Positions 38,525-47,461 of a stretch of DNA of 64,000 nt are shown one piece after another (the stretch's first letter is position 1; the number at the start of each line of letters is the position of its first letter). The stretch lies in assembly GCF_030436345.1 (NCBI RefSeq), contig NZ_CP124038.1, positions 62,001 to 126,000 of the forward strand. Direction: 5' to 3'. The notes beneath the pieces are model-generated. The model did no database searches. It was not told where the DNA came from and worked only from the letters and a program-made list of their open reading frames with translations. A program made the position numbers and the translations under genes. This DNA comes from [Borrelia] tanukii. Lineage in GTDB: Bacteria; Spirochaetota; Spirochaetia; Borreliales; Borreliaceae.

Positions 38525-39114
38525 GATTTATTTTTTGCTAAAAATTTTAAAACCTCATTAAACTCATCATCTATATATTCGAAACTATTCTTATATTCAC
38601 TTTCATTTAATCCTATCAGCTCATGATTCCCATAATGAATCCAAGTATTTAATTCTTCTTGGCTAGAATATTTATTAACATAATAATCAGGAATATAATC
38701 TACAAATCCATGATCCTTATAATCATAAACTGCTATTTTAACATTTTTACTCTCTATACCCTTTTTTAAAACTTCACCTCTTAAATAAACAATAGTACGA
38801 CCCGTATCAAAAATATCATCAACAAATAAAACTTTATCGCCTGCCCTTAAATATTTTGGATCATAAGTCCAACCATCTATCATTATCTTTTTTTGCTCAT
38901 TAAAAATATCATAAGATCTAGCAACAACAGCCGCATATAAAAGAGGCTTATCTACTTTTACAAATTTAAAAAATTCGCTAATAATATTACCAAGATAGGC
39001 CCCCCCTCTCAAAGAGACATACATAATATCTGGAATAAAACCATCTTTATAAATTTTATAAGCAAGCTTAAACCCATTAATTCTTATTTCTTCATAAGAA
39101 ACATATTTTTTCAT
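38521..39114 (-). CDS. Purine-type phosphoribosyltransferase
   Basis: The 197-residue protein carries the PRPP-binding motif VLFVDDIFDTGRTIVYL (about 97-113) and the early SLRGGAYLG block (about 34-42), the type I phosphoribosyltransferase fold. Such enzymes salvage hypoxanthine, guanine or xanthine. Borrelia cannot make purines de novo, so a salvage role is plausible, but the base specificity is not readable. It may alternatively be a regulatory homologue. RBS-like AAGGAA lies upstream of the ATG, and the promoter region carries a large inverted repeat. Confidence 0.85.
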   Translation of the reverse strand: MKKYVSYEEIRINGFKLAYKIYKDGFIPDIMYVSLRGGAYLGNIISEFFKFVKVDKPLLYAAVVARSYDIFNEQKKIMIDGWTYDPKYLRAGDKVLFVDDIFDTGRTIVYLRGEVLKKGIESKNVKIAVYDYKDHGFVDYIPDYYVNKYSSQEELNTWIHYGNHELIGLNESEYKNSFEYIDDEFNEVLKFLAKNKS

Positions 39115-39157
39115 AATCCAAACTTATTCCTTCCTAATAACAATAAATTTTATTTTG

Positions 39158-39185
39158 ATTAAAATATTTATTTGTTAATTTTCAA
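39158..39185 (-). promoter_or_regulatory. Possible promoter of the phosphoribosyltransferase gene
   Basis: On the minus strand TTGAAA (39185-39180), a 16-base spacer and TTTAAT (39163-39158). The -35 and spacer lie inside the 13-bp inverted repeat at 39162-39195. Confidence 0.45.
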
Positions 39186-39195
39186 ATAAATATTT
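39162..39195. repeat. 13-bp perfect inverted repeat in a promoter region
   Basis: AAATATTTATTTG (39162-39174) and CAAATAAATATTT (39183-39195) are exact reverse complements, separated by 8 bases. The repeat covers the candidate -35 and spacer of the phosphoribosyltransferase promoter, as expected for an operator, although a terminator-like or cruciform role is possible. Confidence 0.65.
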
Positions 39196-39256
39196 GCACA
39201 AAATAAAACATTACAATCTAAAACAAAGTTTAACAAATTATGCATAAAACAAAAAA

Positions 39257-39279
39257 GGGCTAAGATCAACTCTTAACCC
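39257..39279 (-). terminator. Terminator of the htrA operon
   Basis: GGG-C-TAAGA and TCTTA-A-CCC form a stem with one mismatch and a 5-base loop, followed on the minus strand by a T-run (39256 downward). It begins 15 bases after the htrA stop codon. Confidence 0.8.
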
Positions 39280-39293
39280 AAAACTAAAATTTA

Positions 39294-40718
39294 CTAAAAC
39301 GAAACTTTAAAAGAATCGTTTCCTCTTAAAATTTTATAAGTATTTTTTCCAATCTCAAGAGCATCATAAAATTCTCTTAAATTAGAAACATTTTTTGAAT
39401 TTACAGAAAGAATTACATCTCCTGATTTCATCTTAATACTTGATGCTAAATTTTTATCAATATAATCAACAACAACACCTTTAATCCAATTTCTTAAATT
39501 AAGCTGAGCTTTAATATCCTCAACTAATGGATAAACAACAAAGCCTGGAAGCATTTTTGAAGAAGAAAGTTCTTTATCCTTAGGTCTAACAGCAAGAATA
39601 ATTTCAATATTTTTTTTGACATTACCCCTTAAAACTTCTACATTTACTTTCTCACCAGCATAAAAATCGCTAATATATGATGTAACATCTTGAAACACAC
39701 TCATGGAAACTCCATTAATCTTCACAATAATGTCGCCTGCTCGAAGCCCCGACTTAATAGCGGGTGAACCTGGATAAAGAGAGGCAATAATTGCAGCTGA
39801 AACATCACTACTTTCAACTCCCAAGCTTTTTAGTACTTCAGAATCTCTTGTCTTTAACGGATAAAAAGAAATTCCAAGCCATGCTGATTCAATTTTTTTA
39901 CCCTTAAGGAAAAAATCTACAGTACTTTTAATATTGTTAACAGGAATTGCAAAACCTAACCCAATATTTCCACCAGAATTTGAAGCTATCCAAGCGTTAA
40001 TCCCAATAACTTCGCCTTTTATATTTACAAGAGGACCGCCCGAATTACCTCTGTTGATTGCAGCATCAGTTTGAATAAATAAATTTCTTGATTGCAAATT
40101 AGGATTTGCAGAACGTTGCAATCCGCTTACAATACCTGCTGTAACTGTAAAACTAAATTGAAAAGGACTACCTACTGCCATAACCCAATCACCTATTTCA
40201 AGCTTATCACTATCTCCAAGATCAGCTACTTTAATAGTTGAGTCATTACTTTCAAAGCTAATAAGAGCAATATCTTTTTTTTCATCTTTACCAATTAACT
40301 TAGCCTTGTGCTTTTTCTTATCATAAGATACAACTTCAAGTTCAGTTGCCTTATCTACTACATGACTATTTGTAACCACATAAAATAATGATTTTTTTTG
40401 GGAATCTCTACCAATTATTACTCCAGACCCCGCCCAATTGCTTTTTCTCTCAGAATCAAATTCTGGCATATCAAAAAAGAAAAATGGAATAGGGAAACTC
40501 TGCTTAATTACCCCTGTTGCATGAACTTCTACAGACGATGGTAAAATTTTCTTGGAAACTTCTCTAAAAGAATCTTGCAAAGCTTGTACTGTATTGTCCT
40601 TTTCTTCTGCAAAAACAATGTTGCTTCTATTAGAATCTAAGTAATGCATTCCAATAAAAAACCCAATACCCAAAGCCAAAAAACTGAGAATAAATCCAGA
40701 AAAAAACTTTTTTTCCAC
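39294..40718 (-). CDS. htrA: HtrA/DegP periplasmic serine protease
   Basis: The 474-residue protein has an N-terminal signal anchor ([21 protein letters not shown]). The trypsin-like domain has triad His (TNSHVV, about 115), Asp (KDIALISF, about 149) and Ser (GNSGGPLV, about 225). Two PDZ domains follow (about 270-360 and 375-470). It degrades misfolded envelope proteins. The start is taken as GTG 40718 because GGAGG (40731-40727) lies 8 bases upstream; the frame is open to 40757 without a ribosome site. Known in Borrelia as an outer-surface/periplasmic protease. Confidence 0.96.
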   Translation of the reverse strand: MEKKFFSGFILSFLALGIGFFIGMHYLDSNRSNIVFAEEKDNTVQALQDSFREVSKKILPSSVEVHATGVIKQSFPIPFFFFDMPEFDSERKSNWAGSGVIIGRDSQKKSLFYVVTNSHVVDKATELEVVSYDKKKHKAKLIGKDEKKDIALISFESNDSTIKVADLGDSDKLEIGDWVMAVGSPFQFSFTVTAGIVSGLQRSANPNLQSRNLFIQTDAAINRGNSGGPLVNIKGEVIGINAWIASNSGGNIGLGFAIPVNNIKSTVDFFLKGKKIESAWLGISFYPLKTRDSEVLKSLGVESSDVSAAIIASLYPGSPAIKSGLRAGDIIVKINGVSMSVFQDVTSYISDFYAGEKVNVEVLRGNVKKNIEIILAVRPKDKELSSSKMLPGFVVYPLVEDIKAQLNLRNWIKGVVVDYIDKNLASSIKMKSGDVILSVNSKNVSNLREFYDALEIGKNTYKILRGNDSFKVSF

Positions 40719-40784
40719 TTTTATAACCTCCACATAATTACTTAATTTTATAAACAAAATTTTAATATTTGATTAATTTAAAAT

Positions 40785-41540
40785 TTAAACTTCACTTAAA
40801 ATTAAAGGCAATCCACCAACAACAGCAACAGTGTGTTCAAAATGTGCAGAATAACTAAGATCAGATGCAAAAACAGTCCAACCATCACTTTTTATTGAAA
40901 CCTTATGCCCCTTTAAGTTTACCATAGGCTCAATAGCCAAAACCATACCCTCTTGAATTCTAATATTTTTAAAAAAAGGAGCATAATAATTTGGAACACT
41001 TGGTTCTTCATGAAGTTCAAATCCAACACCGTGACCCGTATATTCTCTAACTATTCCAAAACCAAATGGCTTTATATAATCTTCTATTGCTTTTGATATA
41101 TTTAAAATTCTATTTCCCACTTTCATCTCAGCAATGCCTTTGTAAAGAGCAGTATTTGTAACTTCTAAAAGTTTGTCGATACTAGAATCCACACTTCCCA
41201 CTTTAAAAGTTTTTGCCATATCGCTATAAAAACCATCTAGAATAACCCCACAATCAATACTAACAATATCTCCATCAGCTAGCTTTCTTTTCCCTGGAAT
41301 GCCGTGAATAACCTCTTCATTAACAGATGCACAAATAGTGCCCTTAAACCCATGATATCCTTTAAAAGCAGGCTTAGCTCTATTTTTAATAATAAAATCA
41401 TAGGCTATCAAATCAAGTTCCTTAGTGCTAATACCAGGAACAATATTCCTTTCAACTTCTAACAAGGTAAGCGCTAACAAGCTAGCTGAAGCTTTTATTT
41501 TTTTAATTTCATCTCTAGATTTCAATCTCAGTTTAGTCAA
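40785..41540 (-). CDS. map: Methionine aminopeptidase type I
   Basis: The 251-residue enzyme has the M24A metal-site blocks: GDIVSIDCGV (Asp), DMAKTF (Asp), GHGVGFELHEEPSVPNY (His and neighbouring His) and EPMVN (Glu). It trims initiator methionine. Start is TTG 41540 with AAGGAAG upstream, overlapping the end of the TPR gene by 8 bases. An operon with htrA is likely. Confidence 0.96.
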   Translation of the reverse strand: MTKLRLKSRDEIKKIKASASLLALTLLEVERNIVPGISTKELDLIAYDFIIKNRAKPAFKGYHGFKGTICASVNEEVIHGIPGKRKLADGDIVSIDCGVILDGFYSDMAKTFKVGSVDSSIDKLLEVTNTALYKGIAEMKVGNRILNISKAIEDYIKPFGFGIVREYTGHGVGFELHEEPSVPNYYAPFFKNIRIQEGMVLAIEPMVNLKGHKVSIKSDGWTVFASDLSYSAHFEHTVAVVGGLPLILSEV

Positions 41541-43200
41541 AATTTAACTTCCTTTCTCTAAGCGTATCTATCATATTTTTATAAAGCCTTCCTTCATCAG
41601 TTTCGTAAAAAGAGTAAGAAGCTAAAATAGCCTCTTTGCCTTTTTCCATTTTCCCCAAATAAAGATAATTAATGCCTTGTTTTAAGTAGATTTTTGATAC
41701 AAGCTCAAGCTCATAATTAGTACTAGTATCTCTATCATAAAAACTGCTAGGTAATAAAGAGATGCCTTCATTAAAATATCTTTCTGATTCTTTATAATCT
41801 TTCTGAGAAAAGCTTAAAACTCCAAGATTATAATAACTTCCAAACATATATTTTTGAGCCTTATTGTTAAGAATTACCCTTTTTGAACTAATAAAATCTC
41901 TTTTAAGGAAATAGTAATAAAATTTATAAAAATCATACCAATCTTGTTTATTTTCATAAGAATTATAAATTTTAAAAAATAAATCTAAGTCCTTTAAATC
42001 TGAATAAAGCAACAAATTCCAAGCCAAAAATTGAGCAATACTAGAATTGTACTCTGTTTTGTAAAATAGTCGCCACAAATAAGATTTTTTTGCCTCATAC
42101 TCAGAATTTGCATAATTTAATGCAAAATAAATTTTAAAAAATAAAGGGTCTTCTTTGTAATTAGCCACAATTTCATTGGCTTTAGAATAATTTTTAATTC
42201 TAAAGTATATGTTTGCTAAATAATAACTTATTATTTTATTGTCTTTAAACACCTCATTAGCCTTATTTAAATAAGAAATTGCTCTTTTAGGATCATTCTC
42301 ATTATTAGCTATAAGTGCAAGATTTAAATAAACAAGAACATTATAATCAGGAAATTTTGTATAAAGCTTTAAATATTCATTCTTAGCATTCTTAATATCT
42401 CCTTTTTTAAAATAAGCATCAGCAAGCAAAAAAAGTAAAGCGGGGTCATCTCCATTTTCAATGAACTTAAGATTGGAAATTGTAAAATCCAAATCATTAA
42501 GATTGTATGAAATATATGCAAGCTCTTTGAAAAAGTTTTTGTCTTCTTTAATTTTAAAAAGTATGCGCTTGGCAGCCTCCATGTTTTTTTTCTCTATATA
42601 CAAAAACATTGCATTTACTAAAAATGCATTATTTTTAAGATTTAAACCTATCTCTTCAAAAACACGAGCATCCTTTTCTTTATAAATTTTATCAATAAAT
42701 TTGTTAAAATCCAAAACTTCATTATCTGCACTTAAATTTTTCATAAAAACTTCATTATAAAGACCGCGATACTCTTCACTATTTGAAAGATATTGATTTG
42801 CAATTCTATAAGCGTCTTTTAAAGACCCAATTTTAAGTTTAGAATAAACTTCTAAAGCTCTCAGCTTCAAATTACCCGGCAAAGCTTTAACACTGAGATT
42901 TACTACATCCCCCATAAGACGGTAGTCGCCTGTATTTAAAGCCAAAACCTTAGCTCTTTTAATAAGAGCTAGCCATTTAAATTCAGTATTGGCATAATAT
43001 AATGAAAATTGTATTGATTTTTTGGCATCAGAAAATTTTTTTTTATCAATATAAAAATCAATTTTTATAATAAGTTTACTAAAATCTTTCTCACCTTTTA
43101 AAAAATACAAAACATTGGGATTGAAATAGAAATAAAAAACACCGAAAAAGCCCGTTAATAAGAATAATAAAATGAACGCTAAAGTTTTATTTTTTTTCAA
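41533..43200 (-). CDS. Membrane-anchored TPR protein
   Basis: The protein of 555 residues has a single N-terminal hydrophobic segment (LAFILLFLLTGFFGVFYFYF) that acts as a signal anchor. It is followed by many tetratricopeptide-like repeats, recognisable from ADAYFKKGDIKNAKNEYLKLY, YLNKANEVF, YNLGVLSFSQKDYKESERYF and LYLGKMEKGKEAI. TPR scaffolds bind other proteins; partner unknown. Start is TTG 43200, with GGAG 7 bases upstream. It overlaps nusB upstream and map downstream. Confidence 0.85.
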   Translation of the reverse strand: MKKNKTLAFILLFLLTGFFGVFYFYFNPNVLYFLKGEKDFSKLIIKIDFYIDKKKFSDAKKSIQFSLYYANTEFKWLALIKRAKVLALNTGDYRLMGDVVNLSVKALPGNLKLRALEVYSKLKIGSLKDAYRIANQYLSNSEEYRGLYNEVFMKNLSADNEVLDFNKFIDKIYKEKDARVFEEIGLNLKNNAFLVNAMFLYIEKKNMEAAKRILFKIKEDKNFFKELAYISYNLNDLDFTISNLKFIENGDDPALLFLLADAYFKKGDIKNAKNEYLKLYTKFPDYNVLVYLNLALIANNENDPKRAISYLNKANEVFKDNKIISYYLANIYFRIKNYSKANEIVANYKEDPLFFKIYFALNYANSEYEAKKSYLWRLFYKTEYNSSIAQFLAWNLLLYSDLKDLDLFFKIYNSYENKQDWYDFYKFYYYFLKRDFISSKRVILNNKAQKYMFGSYYNLGVLSFSQKDYKESERYFNEGISLLPSSFYDRDTSTNYELELVSKIYLKQGINYLYLGKMEKGKEAILASYSFYETDEGRLYKNMIDTLRERKLNFD

Positions 43201-43636
43201 TACAATTCTCCATATTTTTTAATAAAGCATCAAGTATACCATTTATAAATTTGTAAGAGTTTCTGCTGCCATATTTCTTGGCAATCAAAATTGCCTCATC
43301 AATCACAGCACGCTTTGAATTTTCAAAATTTTGGAACTTTAAAGAATAAACGCCCATTCTAAGTATTGCAAGATCAACCTTATCCATTCGATCTAAGGAC
43401 CAATTTAAAGAAATATCCCTAATCAAGCTATCAATATATTCTAAATTATTAAAAGTACCATTCACTAAAGAAGAATAAAAAGACTTAATAGATTCATTTT
43501 CTATATCTAATCCTTTATCCTCAATATTAAAAATATCAAAAATATCGTCCATTGCGCTTTGATTAATATCAATACTATAAATCTTTTGAAAAGCCAAAAC
43601 TCTAACTTCATGCATTAAATCCATACCCAAAATCAT
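43187..43636 (-). CDS. nusB: Transcription antitermination factor NusB
   Basis: The protein of up to 149 residues is all-helical. The helical pattern EVRVLAFQKIYSIDIN, then SLNWSLDRMDKVDLAILRMGVYSL and RAVIDEAILIAKKYGSRNSYKFINGILDAL are the conserved NusB blocks. NusB binds S10 and RNA boxA in rRNA antitermination. Three in-frame ATGs (43636, 43624, 43615) could start it and none has a clear ribosome site; by comparison with family length the last, giving MHEVRVL, is attractive. Confidence 0.93.
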   Translation of the reverse strand: MILGMDLMHEVRVLAFQKIYSIDINQSAMDDIFDIFNIEDKGLDIENESIKSFYSSLVNGTFNNLEYIDSLIRDISLNWSLDRMDKVDLAILRMGVYSLKFQNFENSKRAVIDEAILIAKKYGSRNSYKFINGILDALLKNMENCIEKK

Positions 43637-43653
43637 ATAAATAAAAATATGTT

Positions 43654-44664
43654 TTATTTTAGACTAGAATCCAAAATTTGAATATTTGCAGACTTGTTAA
43701 GCTTACCATACACATCTTGCTGCACTTGAACAACAATTTGCTGTTGTTGAACATTAATCATATTATTTCTTATTGCATCTTTGACAATCAAATCTGTAGT
43801 AGGTGACACTTTATCATTCAAGCCTAAAAATCTCTGAGCATATTTTTCTGTAATTTTAACAATATGAAATCCTTCCTTTGAAGCAATAGGCGAAGATATA
43901 TCTCCCTTATTAAAATTAAAAACCTCTTTCATAAAATCAGCCCCAAGAAGATTTTGAGCATTTTGATCGCCTCTTGACAAAAATCCAAGATCTCCATTTT
44001 TGGCTTTAGAAGACTCATCATTTGAATATTTTCTTACAGCTTCTTCAAAAGTAATTTTTTTTGATCTTATTTGACTTAAGATATTTTTTGCTTGATCTAA
44101 AACATCTGATCTTTTTTTATCTTTAGTAGAAAAAAATACATGACTAACTCTTGAAATATCAGGATTTACAAATTTAGTTTTATTAGCCTCATAATACTCA
44201 ATAATTTCTTTCTCACTAGGAGTTTTAACTTCAGAAAACTTAGGCTGAGCTTGCTTTAAAACAAGTTTTTGAGAAGACAAAGATCTTTTCATTGAAAACA
44301 AAAGCTCGCTCCAATTTGTACCTTGTTTTTCTATCATCTGCTTTATTTGCTCATCAGTAAGATTTACAAGTCCAAATTGGGTTCTAATTGTTTGCATAAC
44401 CTCATCATCTGAAATCTTAATTCCTTGTTTTGAAGCCTCTTGACTAAAAAGAACATCTGCTATTAAAACTTGCAAAACTTGCTTTTTCTCAGCAATAGTC
44501 AAATCTCGTCCTTGAGTCTTTTTAAATATATTAACCTTAGAGTCAAAACCAGTTTTAGTAATAATTTCATTTTTATGTAAATTAATAATAGCAACGGGAG
44601 TATTTTGAGCAAAAGAGTTAATCCCCACAGTTCCCAATATTACCAAAAATAAAAAACCCTTCAT
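43654..44664 (-). CDS. SurA/PrsA-like periplasmic chaperone with parvulin PPIase domain
   Basis: Of 336 residues with a signal peptide (MKGFLFLVILGTVGINSFA, cleavage about 19-20). An N-terminal SurA-like helical domain (IADVLFSQEASKQGIKISDDEV) is followed by one parvulin domain (about 165-275, DISRVSHVFFSTKD, ARYSNDESSKAKNGDLGFL-like, SPIASKEGFHIVKI) and a helical tail. Such proteins help fold outer-membrane proteins in the periplasm. Only one parvulin domain is present, whereas E. coli SurA has two. Confidence 0.9.
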   Translation of the reverse strand: MKGFLFLVILGTVGINSFAQNTPVAIINLHKNEIITKTGFDSKVNIFKKTQGRDLTIAEKKQVLQVLIADVLFSQEASKQGIKISDDEVMQTIRTQFGLVNLTDEQIKQMIEKQGTNWSELLFSMKRSLSSQKLVLKQAQPKFSEVKTPSEKEIIEYYEANKTKFVNPDISRVSHVFFSTKDKKRSDVLDQAKNILSQIRSKKITFEEAVRKYSNDESSKAKNGDLGFLSRGDQNAQNLLGADFMKEVFNFNKGDISSPIASKEGFHIVKITEKYAQRFLGLNDKVSPTTDLIVKDAIRNNMINVQQQQIVVQVQQDVYGKLNKSANIQILDSSLK

Positions 44665-44747
44665 AACATAACCTCTTATTAAAGAATCACTTACCCACTA
44701 ATTTAACAAAATTTTACATTTAAATCTAGTTAATAAAGCATTTTCAT

Positions 44748-45941
44748 CTATCTATACAAAAAACTAGAAATTCCTTGCCCACCGCCAACACAAACAGATG
44801 CTATTCCTTTTGTTTTATTATTCATTTTCATAGAACGAGAAAGTGTTAATAAAATTCTTGAACCGCTAACTGCAAATGGATGCCCCAAAGCAATAGCGCC
44901 ACCATTTACATTAATAATATCGCTAGTTATATTATATTTCTCAAACAAGGCCTTTTCAACGCTTAATGCTTGAGCTGCAAATGCTTCATTCACCTCAATC
45001 AAATCTATTTCGCTGGGGTTTAAACTTAATTTACTAATAATACCTTCAATAGCCATATAAGCTCCAAAACCCATATAAAGCGGATCAAGCCCCACACTTT
45101 TAAATCCTCCAATATAAGCTAATGGCTTTACCCCTAATCTTTTTACTCCTTCTTCACTTGCTAAAATCAAAAAACAAGCCCCATCATTCAAACTAGAAGA
45201 ATTCCCCGCGGTTATTGTGCCTAATTCTTTAAAAACAGGATTAAGAGATGCCAGCTTATTTAGAGTTAAATTATCTCTTATTTCTTCATCACTTGAGACA
45301 ACCCTACTAGAATTAGTCTTCTTATCAAAAACAGTCAAGGGATAAATTTCATCTTCAAAATATCCAAGTTCTCTTGCCTTTAGCGCCTTTAAGTGAGAAT
45401 TATATGCAAATGTATCTTGCATTTCTCTTGTTATTTTATATTTTTCTGAAAGATTTTCTGCTGTAAGTCCCATGGAAATAAAATTTAAAGAATCTGTTAA
45501 GGCATCTTTCTGGATTGAATCTTCAAGTCCAAAATTGCCAAATTTAAGACCATCAAATCTAATCTTTCTAGGTAATAAATAAGGAGAGTTGGTTAAATCT
45601 TCCACTCCTCCAGCTAAAACAATATCATTGTCTCCAAGAACAATAGAATTAAATGCAAGCTCCAAAGATTTAAGACCAGAACCACAAACTTTATTAACAC
45701 TAAATGCGGGCACAGCATCACCTAAACCAGACCTTAGGGCAATTTGCCTTGCAACATTTTGACCAAGTCCCGCAGATATTACATTTCCAATGATGACCTC
45801 ATCCACTTTACATAACTTATTTCTTCCAAGTAAAGCTTTAACAACTTTTGAAGATTCATTAATAATATCCAAACCTCTAAAAGAACCTCCAAACTTGGCA
45901 TTAGGTGTTCTAAGCCCATCAATAATAGCTACTTTTTTCAT
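44748..45941 (-). CDS. Acetyl-CoA C-acetyltransferase (thiolase)
   Basis: The protein of 397 residues has the acylated Cys in NKVCGSGLKSLE (about 86), the GHPFAVSGSRI block (catalytic His, about 350) and the second Cys in SVCVGGGQGIS near the C-terminus. It condenses two acetyl-CoA to acetoacetyl-CoA, the entry to the mevalonate pathway, since the organism has little fatty-acid oxidation. ATG 45941 is favoured (AAGGAG 8 bases upstream) over the adjoining GTG 45944. Confidence 0.95.
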   Translation of the reverse strand: MKKVAIIDGLRTPNAKFGGSFRGLDIINESSKVVKALLGRNKLCKVDEVIIGNVISAGLGQNVARQIALRSGLGDAVPAFSVNKVCGSGLKSLELAFNSIVLGDNDIVLAGGVEDLTNSPYLLPRKIRFDGLKFGNFGLEDSIQKDALTDSLNFISMGLTAENLSEKYKITREMQDTFAYNSHLKALKARELGYFEDEIYPLTVFDKKTNSSRVVSSDEEIRDNLTLNKLASLNPVFKELGTITAGNSSSLNDGACFLILASEEGVKRLGVKPLAYIGGFKSVGLDPLYMGFGAYMAIEGIISKLSLNPSEIDLIEVNEAFAAQALSVEKALFEKYNITSDIINVNGGAIALGHPFAVSGSRILLTLSRSMKMNNKTKGIASVCVGGGQGISSFLYR

Positions 45942-45978
45942 CACAATTACTCCTTAAAGTCTTTGCTAACTCCATTGA

Positions 45979-46007
45979 ATTATACAATAGCTCACTATAA
46001 AAACTAA
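45979..46007 (-). promoter_or_regulatory. Possible promoter of the thiolase gene
   Basis: On the minus strand TTAGTT (46007-46002), a 17-base spacer and TATAAT (45984-45979), 37 bases before the ATG. Confidence 0.45.
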
Positions 46008-46043
46008 GTTTATTCAATTAAAAAATAAACTATTTAACCTAAA

Positions 46044-46074
46044 TTGCTTAATAAAAAAGCTAAAGTGTTATAAT
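46044..46074 (+). promoter_or_regulatory. Promoter next to the start of the gene at 46081
   Basis: TTGCTT (46044-46049), a long 19-base spacer and TATAAT (46069-46074). The -10 ends 6 bases before the ATG, so the transcript would begin at the start codon. Confidence 0.45.
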
Positions 46075-46080
46075 TTTGTA

Positions 46081-47451
46081 ATGCACTTTAAAAAAATAAT
46101 TTTAATAATATTTATATTTATAATTTCTACTTTAAAAGTTTATTCTTATAATCATGCAATCCAATACAAAAATGAAGGTATTGACAAATATTATTTTGAA
46201 ATACTAAATGATGGATTCGGATTTTCATTAAGCGATTTTTTTGATGATTCAAGAAGTGGTTCTCTAATTTTCACCTATGCTTCAAAATACAATTTTATAG
46301 TAAATTTAGAAGCACACATGTTAACTTTTAGAGGTTATAAAGACTCCCCAAAATCTTTAATTAGTAGAACAGACTTAATTGAAATAGGTTTCATGTATTA
46401 TTTTCCAATTTTATTGCTAATTAATGGAAAAAATTTCGGAGAAATAGACTTGGGAATTGGAATTAAAAACTTATTATTTGGAGACTGGGGAGGTCACTTA
46501 ATGCAAAGCATAATTCATCTCATCTTAAATCAACACCGTCCAATTCCAAGTATAAAAAGCTACGATAGCTACAATTATAGAGGATTTTTAAGCTTTGCTC
46601 TAAATTACTCTTACATGAATTTTTTAAATTTAGAAAATTATATAGATTTATCTTATTTTGCAGATTATTTTATCAAAAACAGTATTGGAATTACTTTAAA
46701 AAATGAAAATATTGGATTTGATATAAAATTTTACACCCAAATTCAAAATCAAATTAAAAGCCTTAAAACATATTCAAAAATACAAGAAGCAGAAACAGGA
46801 ATTGGAATAAATTATCAATTTTACTCTAAAAATTTTTTCATAACAAATAATTTAAACATTAAAAATTTTTCAACCAAAGAAAATTTCTTAAGCGTTGGAG
46901 GATTTGGAATAATCATTGCGCCTGAAGAATATAAAAAAATATCAGAATCTAAAAATGAATTTAATATTGTAAGTAATAATTTTTACTTTGGATTTGATAT
47001 TATGATCCCACTTAAAATAAGAAATTCGATATTTTATAAAATAAATGAAAACATCAATCATTACTTTTCACTATCAACAAATTATTACACCAATTATAAT
47101 GAAACTAATAGTTTTACAAATCGATTATCGTCGGGCATCATGTATGAATTTTTACCTCAAAAAACATTCAATCCTTACATCATTTCGGGATTATTTTTTG
47201 CCTATAATCAAAATAACCGAGATATTAAAAACATCTTTAGACCAATAAGAATAAGCAACGTCATTCAAGCCGGAATTGAAAATGAATTGGGATTTTTGTT
47301 CAAAATGCTAAAATACCACAACACCGAGTATACTTTCAAAATATATTCAAAAGTCAGCTATGTTCCTCTAGCTTATAATCTAGATGAAAAAAAATTAGAA
47401 AAACATTCTATTAACTTCAATTATTTGGGAATTGGAATAGTCATTAAATAA
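46081..47451 (+). CDS. Exported protein, possible outer-membrane beta-barrel
   Basis: This 456-residue protein has a signal peptide (MHFKKIILIIFIFIISTLKVYS, about 22 residues). The rest alternates aromatic/Gly-rich amphipathic strands (FIITN, NFYFGFDIMIPLKIRN, YTNRLSSGIMYEFLP, LGIGIVIK at the end), as in barrel proteins that finish with a strand. Barrel formation is inferred from pattern only. No homologue recognised. There is no ribosome site; the promoter -10 nearly touches the ATG. It converges on dnaB with 10 bases between stops. Confidence 0.6.
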   Translation: MHFKKIILIIFIFIISTLKVYSYNHAIQYKNEGIDKYYFEILNDGFGFSLSDFFDDSRSGSLIFTYASKYNFIVNLEAHMLTFRGYKDSPKSLISRTDLIEIGFMYYFPILLLINGKNFGEIDLGIGIKNLLFGDWGGHLMQSIIHLILNQHRPIPSIKSYDSYNYRGFLSFALNYSYMNFLNLENYIDLSYFADYFIKNSIGITLKNENIGFDIKFYTQIQNQIKSLKTYSKIQEAETGIGINYQFYSKNFFITNNLNIKNFSTKENFLSVGGFGIIIAPEEYKKISESKNEFNIVSNNFYFGFDIMIPLKIRNSIFYKINENINHYFSLSTNYYTNYNETNSFTNRLSSGIMYEFLPQKTFNPYIISGLFFAYNQNNRDIKNIFRPIRISNVIQAGIENELGFLFKMLKYHNTEYTFKIYSKVSYVPLAYNLDEKKLEKHSINFNYLGIGIVIK

Positions 47452-47461
47452 CAACATTAAA

